Assembly: GCA_003427395.1 (NCBI GenBank)
Contig: BFEA01000182.1
Coordinates: forward strand, 623,592 to 682,967
From: Chara braunii
Lineage: Eukaryota > Streptophyta > Charophyceae > Charales > Characeae
Direction of reading: 5' to 3'
Length of the DNA: 59,376 nucleotides
The notes under the pieces are model-generated. The model made no database searches, had not been told where the DNA came from, and saw only the letters and a list, made by a program, of their open reading frames with translations. Shown here piece after piece: positions 1-9,701 of the stretch; position 1 is the stretch's first letter; each line of letters begins with the position of its first letter. Both the position numbers and the translations under genes were made by a program.

Positions 1-62
1 GTTTGTTGTCCTCTTCTCTCTCTCTGCCTACGGTTTACCGGGCAGTTCTGTTTGTGACGATA

Positions 63-85
<23 letters not shown>
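1..85 (+). repeat. Copy 1 of the ribozyme-linked dispersed repeat
   Basis: Pyrimidine-rich start, then GCCTACGGTTTACCGGGC and a GACGATATATA run. The same block recurs at about 1060-1135 and 6150-6235. In the 6150 copy it follows directly after a hammerhead-like motif, so this copy may continue leftwards into a ribozyme outside the window. The (TA)n and poly(T) tract at 60-96 is low-complexity. No coding content is evident. Confidence 0.55.
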
Positions 86-96
<11 letters not shown>

Positions 97-1059
97 CTTC
101 CTCCTTTGTTTCAACGCTGTTCTATCAACTTCTATGCGAAAAAAGGATTCCACAGAAAGGGGGTGCTCCTTGGGAAGCTGCGGAACTGCAATTGCTCAAA
201 TAAAAGAAGTGCTGGAAAAAAAAGAAGTTGCTCTTTGGCATAGGATTGAAGTTGCTTGCGAAAAAAAAAAAAAAAAAGAAGTCTCTGCATGGATAGGAGT
301 ATGGGGAGGCGGTGTTTACACAAAGAAGGTCACTTATGTCTGGCGCCTTTTGAGGCACACGTATGATTTTATTAATAAAAAATTGAGGACTTTTTCAGCA
401 GAGAATTGGTATTTTGGTTTACTAGGCCACCCTATTGGCGATGGTTGGATGATGAATGTCGATGGGGAATCTTGGCCGTCCGATTAGACTCATTAGAAGG
501 ATCACAAGGGGCGTTAATGATGCGCGAGAAAACCAAAAAAAGGAAAAGAATGAAGGGGAAAAAAAAGGGAAAAAGTAGTAATGGTAGGTAGGTCGTGAAA
601 GATGAAAGAATTTGAGTGAAGAATATAATTAAAAAAAAAGTAAAAAGTGAAAAAGGAAAAGGTGCGTTAAGGCAAACGAATCGCATGGGGAGAAGAGGAG
701 GGTGGCGGAGGAAGGGGAGGCAACCGTCCTTGTTGTGAAATCGAGAAAGGGCGTAGTTGCACCACTCGCCATCCGCCAAAATCCTGAATGAATCTGATCA
801 GAACATTTGACCAAATGCAATCAACATGTTGGCGGGTGCCGAGTAGTGCAACTAGGTCTGAAGTCGAGAATTCCACTTTTGCATAGCGTGAATTGCAGGG
901 GAAGCGACTACAGGCTTGCTTGAACAATCTCTGGCGTTAAATTTTCTGTGCACCCAGCCCATGTGGCCGAACTGTATACCCATGTAACTCTTGATAAATA
1001 AAGAGACCTGAGCTTGCATGAAGTAAGGTGCCAAATTCTGCGCCCGCAAAAGCTGAGTC
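86..1059. other. Non-coding interval, nothing recognised
   Basis: A- and T-homopolymers (about 250-275, 540-570, 630-640) and short open frames without recognisable domains. No splice-bounded exon or repeat boundary was convincing. Confidence 0.4.
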
Positions 1060-1135
1060 TTTTCCCCCCTTCCGTCTCTCCCCCCTCGCTGCCTACGGTT
1101 TACCGGGCTGTTCCGTTTGACGATATATATGCATA
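1060..1135 (+). repeat. Copy 2 of the ribozyme-linked dispersed repeat
   Basis: Matches the window-start repeat: a C/T-rich lead-in, GCCTACGGTTTACCGGGC, then GTTCCGTTTGACGATATAT. No CTGATGA core is seen immediately upstream, so this copy seems to lack the ribozyme. Confidence 0.55.
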
Positions 1136-2029
1136 TATCGTTGAGCGTTTCCGTTATTCTCTGAATCTATTCTTTGGAAGCGTCTTTATTGATCCATGGG
1201 ATCGATGCCCCAAATTGCTCGGCAGTCATAATGCCCCTCAAATGGATGCTATGCGAGCAAGTAACCATAAGGCGATCCAAATGACCCCCCGAATATCCTT
1301 CAAATACCACTTCTCTCTCCCCCCCCCCAACAAAAAAAAAAAGGACCCGTTGAGTGATCTCCCATCGAATGATACACCCTCAAACGACGCAGAAATCATT
1401 GGAAAACAAAAAAGGAGGAGTTGAATGATCTTAGGGCAGCCGACCGTCTTACCCCGGACAAAACAAAAGTTCAACTTGAACGTATCGGTCCGCAAGACAG
1501 GTTGTATACATTCATGATCTGGTTGTGTAGCTCGTATACATTCATGATCAGGGTGAGTTGTTTTCGGGGCAAGACGGCATGGAAGGGCCCAAAGACTGAG
1601 CGCAAATGGTAGGGGAGTAAGGTATTCCAGGAAAAAAAAAAAAAAACGGCAAAAAGAGATCCCAAATGGTACTATGCCGAATTCTTTTGGAGAACGTCAG
1701 TAAAATGACTGGAAATTGACCCTTATGGCGCACTGGGTAAGTTAGGACTGTCCCTCCTAATCTGGTAGTGATAGCCCTTAGTGAGCTAGTGTGAGTATGC
1801 GCTTTTTTTCCTGAAAGAGACCGACTTTGAAGTTTGAACAGATTGGGAAGTTGGTCGATTTAGGGCATCATGTCCGGGAGCAAAACTTTTTCGACTGCAT
1901 CTGACCGTAAATGATTGTCAAATACGTCCTAAGGCTGGTTAATGACCTGAAGGAAATCAACGTCCATTTATTGCAAGCAAGGGAGTTGAGAAGTTAATAC
2001 TAATTATACCCTAATAGGAAGGCAAGTGA
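1136..2029. other. Non-coding interval, nothing recognised
   Basis: A short duplication of TATACATTCATGATC lies at about 1506 and 1538. There are C and A homopolymers near 1320-1340 and poly(A) at 1631-1645. No exon or element boundary is supported. Confidence 0.35.
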
Positions 2030-2720
2030 AACGGATGAACGATCCCCGAATATTCTGTATATTTGGCCATTGCTTGCAAATGATGTGGACTTTCCTGAAG
2101 GATTTCATAGAAGTCAAAAGAAGGGGCTTTGCTCCAGTGCACAACATCCTAAATGTATCTGGATCTTGCTATGGTCCACGTATGGCTCAAAATCTTCAGT
2201 CAGTCTCAATGTATCTGGTCCTGCAGGCAGTCAAGGTATACATTGTATATGGCCACCGCTAGCACGGAATGCCATCAATTGATTGCAAATGATGTTTACT
2301 CTCCTGAAGGAGTCCATAGAGGTCAAACAAAGGGGCTCCTCTCGGCTGCCCAGCGTCCTAAATGTATCTGGAACTGGTGATGGTCCATGTACAGTCTTTA
2401 ATGTATCTGGTCCCGTGATCAGTCCAGATATGCATCGAATGTCATCTAGTGGAGCGAGGCCCAAGGTGAGGCAAGAACGAAGTTGATTTGATGTCCCCCA
2501 AAGCAGGGCAAATAACCCAAATGAATGAACCTGCAAAGACTCTAGATGACCACCTCTACCTTATGCCCCTGAACTTGACGCCTGGTCATTTTAGCTGTAT
2601 TAGTGCAACTTTTGTTTAACCCAGAGAGAGACATACTGATCGGGCGTTGCATTCGGGTGGAAAAGAAAATGTGCACCAAATGCCATCAATCGATGGTGAT
2701 TGTCCCCCACTTTCCTAAAG
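2030..2720 (+). repeat. Degenerate tandem repeat, unit about 215 bp
   Basis: Two consecutive units start with GCAAATGATGT (about 2077 and 2285). Each continues through CTGAAGGA, a GTCAAA..AAGGGGCT block and CCTAAATGTATCTGGA. A diverged third start, with CATCAATCGATGGTGATTGT, is near 2685. Short open frames across the units are by-products of the repeat. Confidence 0.55.
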
Positions 2721-3374
2721 CAGTAGATAGGCTTCAAAGGTGGTCGCTTTACTGCCATGGAAGCCGAATGGCCGTGAAGGAAGTCGTCGGCTTTCTGCCA
2801 ACTGCAAGGAAAATGAGAGAGAGTGAAATGACAGAAATCCAGAATGCAAATTCACATTGAAGGCCAGAAAGTCCAACGCTGTCCAGAAAGCAGAAATGCA
2901 CTTATATTCACCAACGGAGACCAAAGCACCGAATCCGAATGTCAATGAAAGCATACTCTCGCCATCACCAACACATGTATCCAGAGCCCATCCTCCTACT
3001 TGGCGCTCAGCGCCCAGACTACGTTCACGCAGCTACTACCAGCCTACGAATTGACCATGCAACCTGTTGATGTCAGCAGCAGACCCGAAGTACATGAAGA
3101 TGTCGACCCTTGTAGACCATGGACAAGACCAGGTACGTGCCCTCACATCATCAACCTCATCTCTCTCTCTCTCTCTCACCCTTGACTTCATCACCCACGT
3201 CTTCCTTTATACACGAAGACCACCACCACCTCTCGCTGGCTGTCCAAGCTACGTGGGCTGGGCTATGGTGCTGCCCACAGCAGCGCCCTTCCTCACGCAT
3301 TACCGCACATGCCCACGCTTCTGCACTGGCGCTAGCAGCAGCCCGCGAGCGTTCGCTCCAGCAGCGCTGCCGCC

Positions 3375-4575
3375 CGCTCTACCGAGTGCCCGAATGTCGA
3401 GTCCAGCGCCCGGCCCTTTTGTGGCATACTGCGCATCCACACGGGCGTGCAAGGCGCGACCAAACAAGGAAAAGTAAGGGCCCTACAGGCCCTGTGTCGT
3501 TTTCAGCCTGAAAGCCTGAAAACAAGGGCCTACAGGCCCTGTGTCATTTTCAGCCTGAAAGCCTGAAAACAAGGGCCTACAGGCCCTGTGTAGTTTCAGC
3601 CTGAAAGCCTGAAAATTAGGGCCTACAGTTTCAGCCTAAAAGCCTGAAAGCGAGGGTCATTTTCAGGCCCTCATAATGTCGACCTGCCCTGAAACTTAGG
3701 CACCAGTCCAGGGTTTTAGCACAGGCCATTTTGGGCCTGTTTTCAAGACAACCTTTGTTTGAACTTCAACACCAGGGTCTGGCACGTTTTGGCATTGGCA
3801 AGAGCAGCCTCCTGGACGGGCCAGCACTATGTAAGACTGGCCGGCCCTGCAGGCTGCAGGTAGTCACGAGGTAGTTCATAGGGACTTCCCAGGCACTTCA
3901 CGTGCAGGAGGCAGGAGGCAGTCTTCAGGATTCGGCAGCAGCACTCTGGAGGAGCGCTGCAGTAGTAGTAATATCGTTAGCAGTAGTCTTCAGCGCTGGG
4001 CGCTATTAGGAGCTAGAGTAGCGTTGGAGAGAGAGAGATGGTTGGCGGAGGCCAGGGAGGCTTACCTGTGGCGCCATAGCTCCAGCTTCGTCTTCGATGT
4101 ACCTGCAACAAGGCGCCACAGAGAGAGAGAGAGAGTTCTTCTTCTTCCTCTTCTAATTCTACCATCTCTCCCTCACCCTTTCGCTACCTAGTTTCTCAGT
4201 AGAGAGAGAGAGAGAGAGAGATATTGGTGACTTTGGGACTGGACGACATTTGGATCCAGACTCGACATTGGGTTTTAGACATTTGACGAGGGATTATTTG
4301 GGACCTGTACCGAAGACTTGGTGTTGACGACACTCCCATCTTCTCCTCTTCTTCGTCTAACCCCCCTCTTCTTCGTCTGTGTATGGTTGGGGACTGGTGC
4401 ATTCTTCCTGTGTGAACGCCAGCCCCCTTCACACTATGGACTGATGATGATGTATGTTTGGTCTGCATTGCAACATTGGTTGGGCTGATCATTGGTATTT
4501 AAGCCTTCCGCTGTGCTATCCTGTACTATGGGAGAGAGGTTGGTTCTTGTTCTGGTCTGTACCATTACGGTATGT
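3375..4575. mobile_element. Unclassified insertion inside the solo LTR
   Basis: Defined by loss of LTR homology at the left and its return at the right. It holds a 55-bp tandem repeat (3476-3660), several GA/CT microsatellites (4029-4040, 4123-4134, 4201-4220) and no recognisable protein. I could not fix a target duplication, so the exact ends are uncertain by tens of bases. Confidence 0.4.
3476..3660 (+). repeat. 55-bp tandem repeat, about 3.5 units
   Basis: Each unit reads AGGGCCTACAGGCCCT followed by a TTTTCAGCCTGAAAGCCTG block. The unit is internally palindromic (AGGGCC...GGCCCT and CAGCCTGAAAGCCTG), so the array could fold into successive hairpins. The last unit is shortened. Confidence 0.75.
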
Positions 4576-4981
4576 GACACCTTTCCTATATGGAAAGTGG
4601 CCAGTGCTTTGCCTTGCTTCCCATGTGAGACTGAGTTTCCAGTAGCTTCAGTCTCGGCCAAAGTGTCTGTGCCCAGGCCCGCTCAGACAGTGGTCTGCTC
4701 AGGCAGTGGCCTGGGACCGAATTGGTTAGGCCTGCTCAACCACCCAGGCACAGATGTGCGGTGCTCCCTGCTTCAACCACGTTGAGCCTGGAAGGCTCAC
4801 AAATACTTTGGATTCTCACGAGCAAAGCGGATTTAACCAACTGGCGCGTGGCAACTGTCTGGCGCCGACCAAGATTTGCTAAAAAATGACGAGTTGCGCA
4901 TTGAGATTCAGGGGGGCCGCCTTCAGTTAGGGCGGGCACGCGCCTGCTGCAGGGCCCTATGCCGATGCATAAACCCTCACA

Positions 4982-5479
4982 CAACGGAAAAAAAGTCATT
5001 AAAATATTTGTTTCAATAATCAAATTATCCTTCGGCCTAGCTTTCAAGTTTCCGGTGGTGATCTTATTTCTACTCAACAAAATTGCAAGTCGACCATCAA
5101 ACAAAATGTATAAGATATAATCGAATAAAAAAAAACAAACCATCTCATACATGCAAGTGGACGGCGTGCAGAAAATTCTGCACTTTTGGCACACGAGCAG
5201 ACCTGCACGGTGCGGCGCATGGGGTAAATATTCACTTAAAAAAAGAAGGGGTCTCAAAACCGTCGCATGGCTGGGTCAGTGGTCACCTGCATCCCTTTTA
5301 AAGATTGGTTGTGGGATGGGAAAAAGAAAAAAAAACTAGTGGAAGGGTAATGCCGCAACCTAAAGGTCAAGACTGATGTCCCGGACACCTTTTTGACGCT
5401 ATTTCTCATGCCCAATTGGACGGAAAGAAAAATCTGTACGACTGTACTTGAAAAGATCAGTTCCTTAGGTGTTGCACTC
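4982..5479. other. Non-coding interval, nothing recognised
   Basis: Right flank of the solo LTR, including its CAAC duplication. Short open frames have no recognisable domain. Confidence 0.35.
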
Positions 5480-5605
5480 TTCTTTTTTTTTTTTTTTTTT
5501 TTCCTTCTTTTTTTATTCATCAAATTCCATCATCTGGGTTTGAACTTGGGTCTGTATTTTAACAGTTCATGGGTGTACCCACTGAGCTAGGCTCTTGGGG
5601 TGTGT
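5480..5605 (-). mobile_element. tRNA-derived SINE-like element with poly(A) tail
   Basis: Read on the minus strand from 5605, a tRNA-like head has an A-box-like TAGCTCAGTGGGT and, about 38 nt later, a B-box-like AGTTCAAACCC. A short body then runs into an A-rich tail (plus-strand poly(T) at about 5482-5510). Head, short body and 3' poly(A) is the classic SINE layout for a pol III transcript copied by LINE machinery. The cloverleaf is too degenerate for a functional tRNA. No target duplication was established. Confidence 0.5.
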
Positions 5606-6010
5606 TGCACTCTTCTGTATCTACAAAAAACAGCAAAAAAAAAAAGAAAAAAAAAAAGGAAACTGCCGCTGGTACAGTGCCCGAGAAGGTGCCACTGGCT
5701 GGGAAGGATTCATAAGTGAATTATCAAACATTGATAGAGTGACCGTGAAGGAAGTCCACTGGCAGGGAAGGATTTGATTGACCTTTCTATCCTCCGCAAT
5801 TTGATGATCATTGCCTTCATAGTTGACCGGCCGTGAAGGGATTACGGTGAAATGGTTGAAAAATTCCGAGTCCCCCCCCCCCTTTTTTTTTTTTTTCCCT
5901 TCCTTTTCCTCCCCTTCTGCCTGCAGCGTAGCAAGCTGTTCTATTGGCTATGTATGCCTATTGTCTATTTGTATTTGTATATCGTCAAATGTATATAATA
6001 TGTATGTATG
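5606..6010. other. Non-coding interval with homopolymer tracts
   Basis: A-rich tract at 5635-5658 and a (C)10(T)14 junction at about 5873-5896. GAAGGATT with GTGAAGGAAGTC-like words recurs at 5703 and 5745. Nothing coding was recognised. Confidence 0.35.
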
Positions 6011-6047
6011 CTGATGAGTTAGTGAAACTCCAACCAAACAGTCTGTC
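6011..6047 (+). ncRNA. Hammerhead ribozyme-like motif, copy 1 (degenerate)
   Basis: Contains the invariant CTGATGA, a stem II of GTTAG against CCAAC around a TGAAACT loop (one A-C mismatch), then CAAAC where GAAAC is expected, then a three-pair stem III (ACA, loop GTC, TGT) ending at C 6047, the predicted cleavage position. Very short stem III type I hammerheads are known from Penelope-like retroelements. The G-to-C change in the core and weak stem I suggest an inactive copy. Confidence 0.5.
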
Positions 6048-6101
6048 CCAGCCCTGGCTTTCTTGTCATCACTGGGAAGTTCTGAATGACTATACCTACT
6101 C

Positions 6102-6138
6102 TTGATGAGTCGGTGAAACTCCGGCGATACAGTCTGTC
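6102..6138 (+). ncRNA. Hammerhead ribozyme-like motif, copy 2
   Basis: The core reads TTGATGA (CTGATGA with the first C changed). Stem II GTCGG pairs fully with CCGGC (one G-U) around the same TGAAACT loop. GATAC replaces GAAAC, and stem III ACA-GTC-TGT with a terminal C at 6138 matches copy 1 exactly. It lies 91 bp downstream of copy 1. The consensus of the two copies restores every core position except stem I details, which argues that both decayed from a working ribozyme. Confidence 0.55.
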
Positions 6139-6149
6139 ATAGCCCCTTG

Positions 6150-6235
6150 TTTGTTGTCCTTTTCTCCCTGTCTGCCTACGTTTCACCCGGCAATTCTCTA
6201 TAACGATTTATAGATATAGATACAGATGTATAGGT
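6150..6235 (+). repeat. Copy 3 of the ribozyme-linked dispersed repeat
   Basis: Starts GTTTGTTGTCC as at the window start, then a CTGCCTACG..CACCCGGCA block and ACGATTTATAGATATAG. It sits immediately 3' of hammerhead copy 2, showing that the ribozyme and this block belong to one mobile unit. Confidence 0.55.
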
Positions 6236-6469
6236 ATGTGACTATATATAGGTATAGATGCCTGGCCACTACAGAGCTTTTGTCTGGCCTCTGAGCACTG
6301 AGAATAATGGGGTCTAATCATGTATGACATTATGATTTAGTCTATCATCCTTGTCAATGGCTTTCTGCATGCGTACTACTAAATTGCTGGGGTGCATAAT
6401 TGACTGCGACACTACCTCTACTTCAGAAGAGCTATGGACGAAATGTGCTGTCCTTTACTGCAAGTCTTG
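6236..6469. other. Non-coding interval between repeat blocks
   Basis: No gene or element boundary recognised; an AT-rich simple tract runs to about 6260. Confidence 0.3.
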
Positions 6470-7075
6470 TGCACAGACTCTGCCATCGCTACCAGGCGAC
6501 ATTATGATGGGACCATGCCAGCTGCATTTTCTTAGGATGGCTTTGGTAGTGAGTTGGTAAGAGCACTGCCTTACCTCTCCTCCAATGGTCCCTGCCCTTC
6601 GTTGTATGGTTGCGTTAGCAAGGTGGTGCCCAAAGCACCGGCATCTGTACCAGGTGACATTATGATGGGACTATCCCATCCGTACCAAGTTGGCCACAGC
6701 ACTGCCCTATCCATTGGGCATAGACTCTGCCATGTGTACCAGGCGACATTATGCTGGGACTATGCCAGCCGCATTTTGATAGGATGGCCTCGGTAGCAAG
6801 TTGGTTAGATCCATGTCCTACCTTTCTTTCAATGGTTGCGTCAGCAAGGTGGTGCGTAAAGCACTGCCCAACCCTTTGTTGGGTGGTCGTGTTAGCAAGG
6901 CGGTGACCAAAGCACGGTCTTACCCATCCTCTTCAGCGTGAATATCTTTTGCACCCAGATGTAGCATGCCTGGTCTTCTACCAAGGGTGATATGATGAAT
7001 GTATGTTTTCCTTCAGTTCTTCTTCCACCCATCTTTGCCAGGTGGCATTATGGTAGGACTATGCCAGCAACATTG
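6470..7075 (+). repeat. Degenerate direct repeats with ACCAGGCGACATTATGATGGGA
   Basis: At least four copies of CAGG(C/T)GACATTATG, followed by GGGACTATGCCAG and often a CATTTT(C/G)(T/A)TAGGATGGC block, start near 6499, 6648, 6738 and 7038. Between them CAAGGTGGTGC..AAAGCACTGCC recurs (about 6618, 6847, 6897). Spacing varies, so this is an eroded or interleaved minisatellite, not a gene. Confidence 0.5.
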
Positions 7076-7184
7076 GAGAGAGGGGGGGGGGGGTTCTTTT
7101 TGTTGGCAAGGTGATGCTTAAAGGGCTGTCCTACGTTTCTTCACTTTCACGTCCTTGGCACCCAGGCACCAAGAACGATATGAT

Positions 7185-7260
7185 GAATACATGTTCTCCT
7201 GTGGCGAACTTTATCCTCTTTCGAATACATGTTCTCCAGAAGCGAACTTTATCCTCTTTC
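7185..7260 (+). repeat. 38-bp tandem duplication at an intron end
   Basis: Two near-identical 38-bp units (7185-7222 and 7223-7260) both end in TTATCCTCTTTC. Only the second is followed by AG, forming the acceptor of the next candidate exon. Confidence 0.75.
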
Positions 7261-7262
7261 AG

Positions 7263-7513
7263 CCTGGTCCGTGACCGGCATGCTATCTGTGGCGATTGTT
7301 TTCAGAGCGTGGTCTCTGCCAGCCGCTGCACGGATTGTCGCATGTAAGCTTCTACGTTTGGTTTACCCTGTCATCATCGACATTGTCCATTTCATTCCTG
7401 CTGTGTTCACCCGGAAGGATGCTCTGACCCCTGAGCCCTGCTGCCTACACATTCTCGTGTTGCTTCTCCACACCCTTCGCCGCCTTCTCGGCGAGCTTCA
7501 ATTAAACAGACAG
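7263..7513 (+). CDS. Candidate host-gene exon (unidentified protein)
   Basis: The frame is open for 83 codons between a strong pyrimidine-rich acceptor (TATCCTCTTTCAG) and a donor (CAG then GTGTGT). It enters with two bases of a split codon and leaves at a codon boundary. The peptide is hydrophobic and helix-like, with LRLVYPVIIDIVHFIPAVF and LVLLLHTLRRLLGELQLNRQ segments, suggesting helical repeats or a membrane-associated region. I do not recognise the family. The exit phase matches the exon at 11647. If not an exon, it is a chance open frame, but the splice sites at both edges make that less likely. Confidence 0.45.
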
Positions 7514-8114
7514 GTGTGTGGGCAACTCGCGCTCAACTGCACAAACATGAGGAACCTGTATGGGACGGGAAAAAATGGCAAATGAGGAAAAATAGATAAA
7601 AAGAACAAAAGATAAGGGTGCATTACCTGTACTGTTCATTTTACCTCTGTTTTTCTCCGTCTCGTTCCTGCAAATGAGCTCCTAGTCTGTAGTTCTGCGA
7701 CTGTAGGGACGAGATCCCACTTGCAGAGAGGATTGGATTAAAAGCCTGAATCTTGATGTGTTTATGCGAAGGTGCAGAATATCACGATCGATCTGCTTTT
7801 CTGCATCTCTGCTTAAAACACGTCCAGATTCAGGTGCTTGATTCAATCTTCTTTGCTTGTGGAATCTCGCCGTAATACTATGTTTATGCACTCGCTATGT
7901 CTGTATAGGAGCTGGTTGAACCCAAAATCAACGCGATTGATTCCAGAGGAAGTCAATTATGATTCCTGAAAGGAATGATGGCTATCCCAACGATCACCGG
8001 CAACACCACGAATGTCATGCACTGATCGTAATTGACATGCACTGATCCTAAGAAAATGAAAATCCAGTGACTCAACAGAAGCCGGTGGACCCTGAGGAAG
8101 TCATGACTGTGACT
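7514..8114. other. Intron-like interval, unresolved
   Basis: No recognised element. A minus-strand frame at 7682-7891 (start MHKHSITARFHKQRRLNQAP) is Arg-rich but matches nothing I know. Part of this may be further plastid-derived DNA next to the rps19 fragment, but I could not identify it. Confidence 0.3.
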
Positions 8115-8255
8115 AGTATGTCCAATCATGCTAGGAATTATTGTAGATCCTCTAGACCATGTCAGAATTACTTTTTTTGTGGCTAAATTAAGAATATGAA
8201 CTTTTTTCAATAAATGATTTGCGATAAAAGGACCTTTTTTTAAAGAACGTGTCAT
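8115..8255 (-). pseudogene. rps19: Plastid rps19 5' fragment (nuclear plastid DNA)
   Basis: The first 47 codons match chloroplast ribosomal protein S19. The start [10 protein letters not shown], the block LLKKV..NL and the hallmark [16 protein letters not shown] are all in frame. The match ends abruptly after GHT, where the gene should continue for about 45 more residues. It lies directly after the rpl2 tail on the same strand, as in plastid rpl2-rps19 operons, so this is a transferred plastid fragment and not a nuclear gene. The short frame leading to position 7953 after GHT is unrelated. Confidence 0.85.
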
Positions 8256-8293
8256 TTGTCAATCTCCTTTATATAAAGAATTATCTTCTTATC

Positions 8294-8960
8294 TTAAGAA
8301 TTCAGCTTTCGCTTGCGAACAACAAATATATTACTATATTTATTTTTTGATCTAGTTTTTTTCCTAGGTTACCAATGGTCCGGAGACCGGACGTCAGGTA
8401 CCCCCGTCGTCCGGATTTCCGGACGACGGTTTTTTGGCACTAAAATAAAAAAAAATTAAAATAAAAAAATTCAGAGTGTTGCGCATCCCCTGGAGACCCC
8501 CCACAAAAATTTTCAGATTTTTCTGAGCATTTGGTGATAGGGTGGTATTTGGGGGGGGGGGGGGGAGGAACGATGGGTTTTGGTGGGGATAGGAGGGGTA
8601 TAGGTGGGGATTAGAATCTTTGAAGATTTTTATTATTTAGTCTACTGGCCCAAATGATCCAAAAATATGGTGGCATACACCTAATGCAAGGTGGAAGCCA
8701 CATGATTTTTTTTCTTTTTTTTTCTTTTTTTTGCGCTAGGTTGGACATACCCTGTCCGGTCCGACGTCCGACCAGACGTCCGGTCTGACATCCCGGACGG
8801 TCAGGGGGGTCCCGAACGTCCGATCCAACAACCTAGTTTTTTTCCCAATACTAGGATATCCCCAAGGAGTAAGGGGTCTTTTTGTTCCAATGGATGTACG
8901 GCCTTCTCCTCCTCCATGAGGGTGGCCTACTGCATTCTTTGCTGTACCTCATACTTCAGG
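8294..8960 (-). pseudogene. rpl2: Plastid rpl2 3' part, split by a TIR element
   Basis: Reading leftwards, the L2 hallmark [13 protein letters not shown], then [13 protein letters not shown], is found near 8860-8930. The frame resumes on the far side of the inserted element as KKTRSKNKYSN..VRKRKLNS and a stop at 8294. Removing 8364-8836 and one copy of the 8-bp duplication would make the C-terminus continuous. Upstream, [13 protein letters not shown] carries substitutions, and a TGA stands where an Arg codon is expected, so the copy is decayed. The stop lies just upstream of rps19 at 8255, the normal plastid order. Confidence 0.85.
8364..8836. mobile_element. 473-bp TIR element in rpl2, 8-bp duplication TTTTTTTC
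   Basis: Starts CTAGGTT and ends AACCTAG, flanked by TTTTTTTC at 8356-8363 and 8837-8844. Excision restores the rpl2 frame exactly, which fixes the boundaries. Subterminal DNA is packed with TCCGGAC/CGGACGTC-type palindromes at both ends (about 8383-8432 and 8750-8825). The interior is AT-rich with a (G)15 run near 8553-8567. There is no transposase. The 8-bp duplication fits hAT-type non-autonomous elements. A sibling is at 56702. Confidence 0.8.
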
Positions 8961-9284
8961 AAGTAGATTGCCCCCTAAGGAAGTTGATCGATCCAGAAAG
9001 AATGACACACCCATTGACTTTCTAAATGGCCAAGAACCAGCAAATGCCGTCCACTAATTTTGCTAACAAAGCCAGTAAATCGGTCGCTTTATCCGGCACA
9101 TGGCAAGCGTAATTTTCAGAAAGCAGGGCAAAGTTGATGGCTAAGAAGACGACTTGTTGCGTGGCGTTGCTATAAATCCTGTGGACCATCCTCATGTAGG
9201 AGGAGAAGGACGCACAAAAGGAGGCCGGAGGTCCGTTTCTCCTTCTCTGACAATAGTTTATTTGATACAGAGAGGTCAATACAT
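8961..9284. other. Interval between plastid-like fragments
   Basis: No recognised plastid or nuclear gene. The minus frame 9022-9306 has no known motif. Confidence 0.3.
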
Positions 9285-9392
9285 GTGAACATAGAAGCGA
9301 TCGCACAGCTTGCTACTCTAGCTTTAATTATAGTTTTATTATTAGGTCCTTTAGTGATTGGTCTTTTGGAAGCGCATGAAGGAAACCTTTAA
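9285..9392 (+). pseudogene. psb30: psb30/ycf12-like plastid-derived frame
   Basis: Reads NIEAIAQLATLALII..LLGPLVIGLL and ends GNL-stop, the pattern of the roughly 33-residue photosystem II subunit Psb30 (Ycf12): one membrane helix and a conserved GNL terminus. The original ATG appears displaced: the sequence is ATG-TG-AAC, so the in-frame first codon is GTG. The tail EAHEGNL differs from the usual ARKGNL. Together with rpl2-rps19 nearby this supports plastid DNA in the nucleus, although these genes are not normally adjacent in plastids, implying a composite insert. Confidence 0.6.
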
Positions 9393-9701
9393 AATGACAA
9401 TGTTAAAAAAAAAGTTAAAAAACCATTGTAGTAAATGGTCAATGATAGAGAATAGGATTCATTTTTATTCAGTAAGTACTTCTCACTTGAAAACCGAACG
9501 GGTCACTACGCTCAGAACGTGCTTTTATTGTAGTGGGAACTGAAAAGCACCAAACACCGAAAAGATGGAAGTTATTTACAACTTGATAGAAATGCTCTGG
9601 TTTTAATCAAGAAGGGTTTGCCTATTGGTAAGAGAATTTTAGCTTGTGTGACACACGAACGCACTTCGGCATCATGGGATGCCAAATGGCATCATGTTCT
9701 T
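9393..9701. other. Interval after psb30, possibly more plastid-derived DNA
   Basis: AT-rich and compositionally similar to the psb30 fragment as far as about 9640. No further gene was identified with confidence. Confidence 0.3.

Larger units (their letters stand above)
2803..4981 (-). mobile_element. Solo LTR (family of elements A and B) with an internal insertion
   Basis: Reads as the reverse complement of element A's 3' LTR. On the plus strand it starts TGCAAGGAAAATGAG and ends CCTCACA, giving TG...CA ends on the minus strand. CAAC flanks both sides (2799-2802 and 4982-4985), a 4-bp target duplication, so this is a recombined solo LTR rather than a fragment. Homology stops near 3375 and resumes near 4575 at CTTTCCTATATGGAAAG, so about 1.2 kb was inserted later. 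Copies of this LTR family also occur at 17438, 29204 and 44118. Confidence 0.7.

Noticed and set aside
3476-3660. CRISPR-like array
   Set aside because: Units are contiguous with no unique spacers, and the DNA is eukaryotic.
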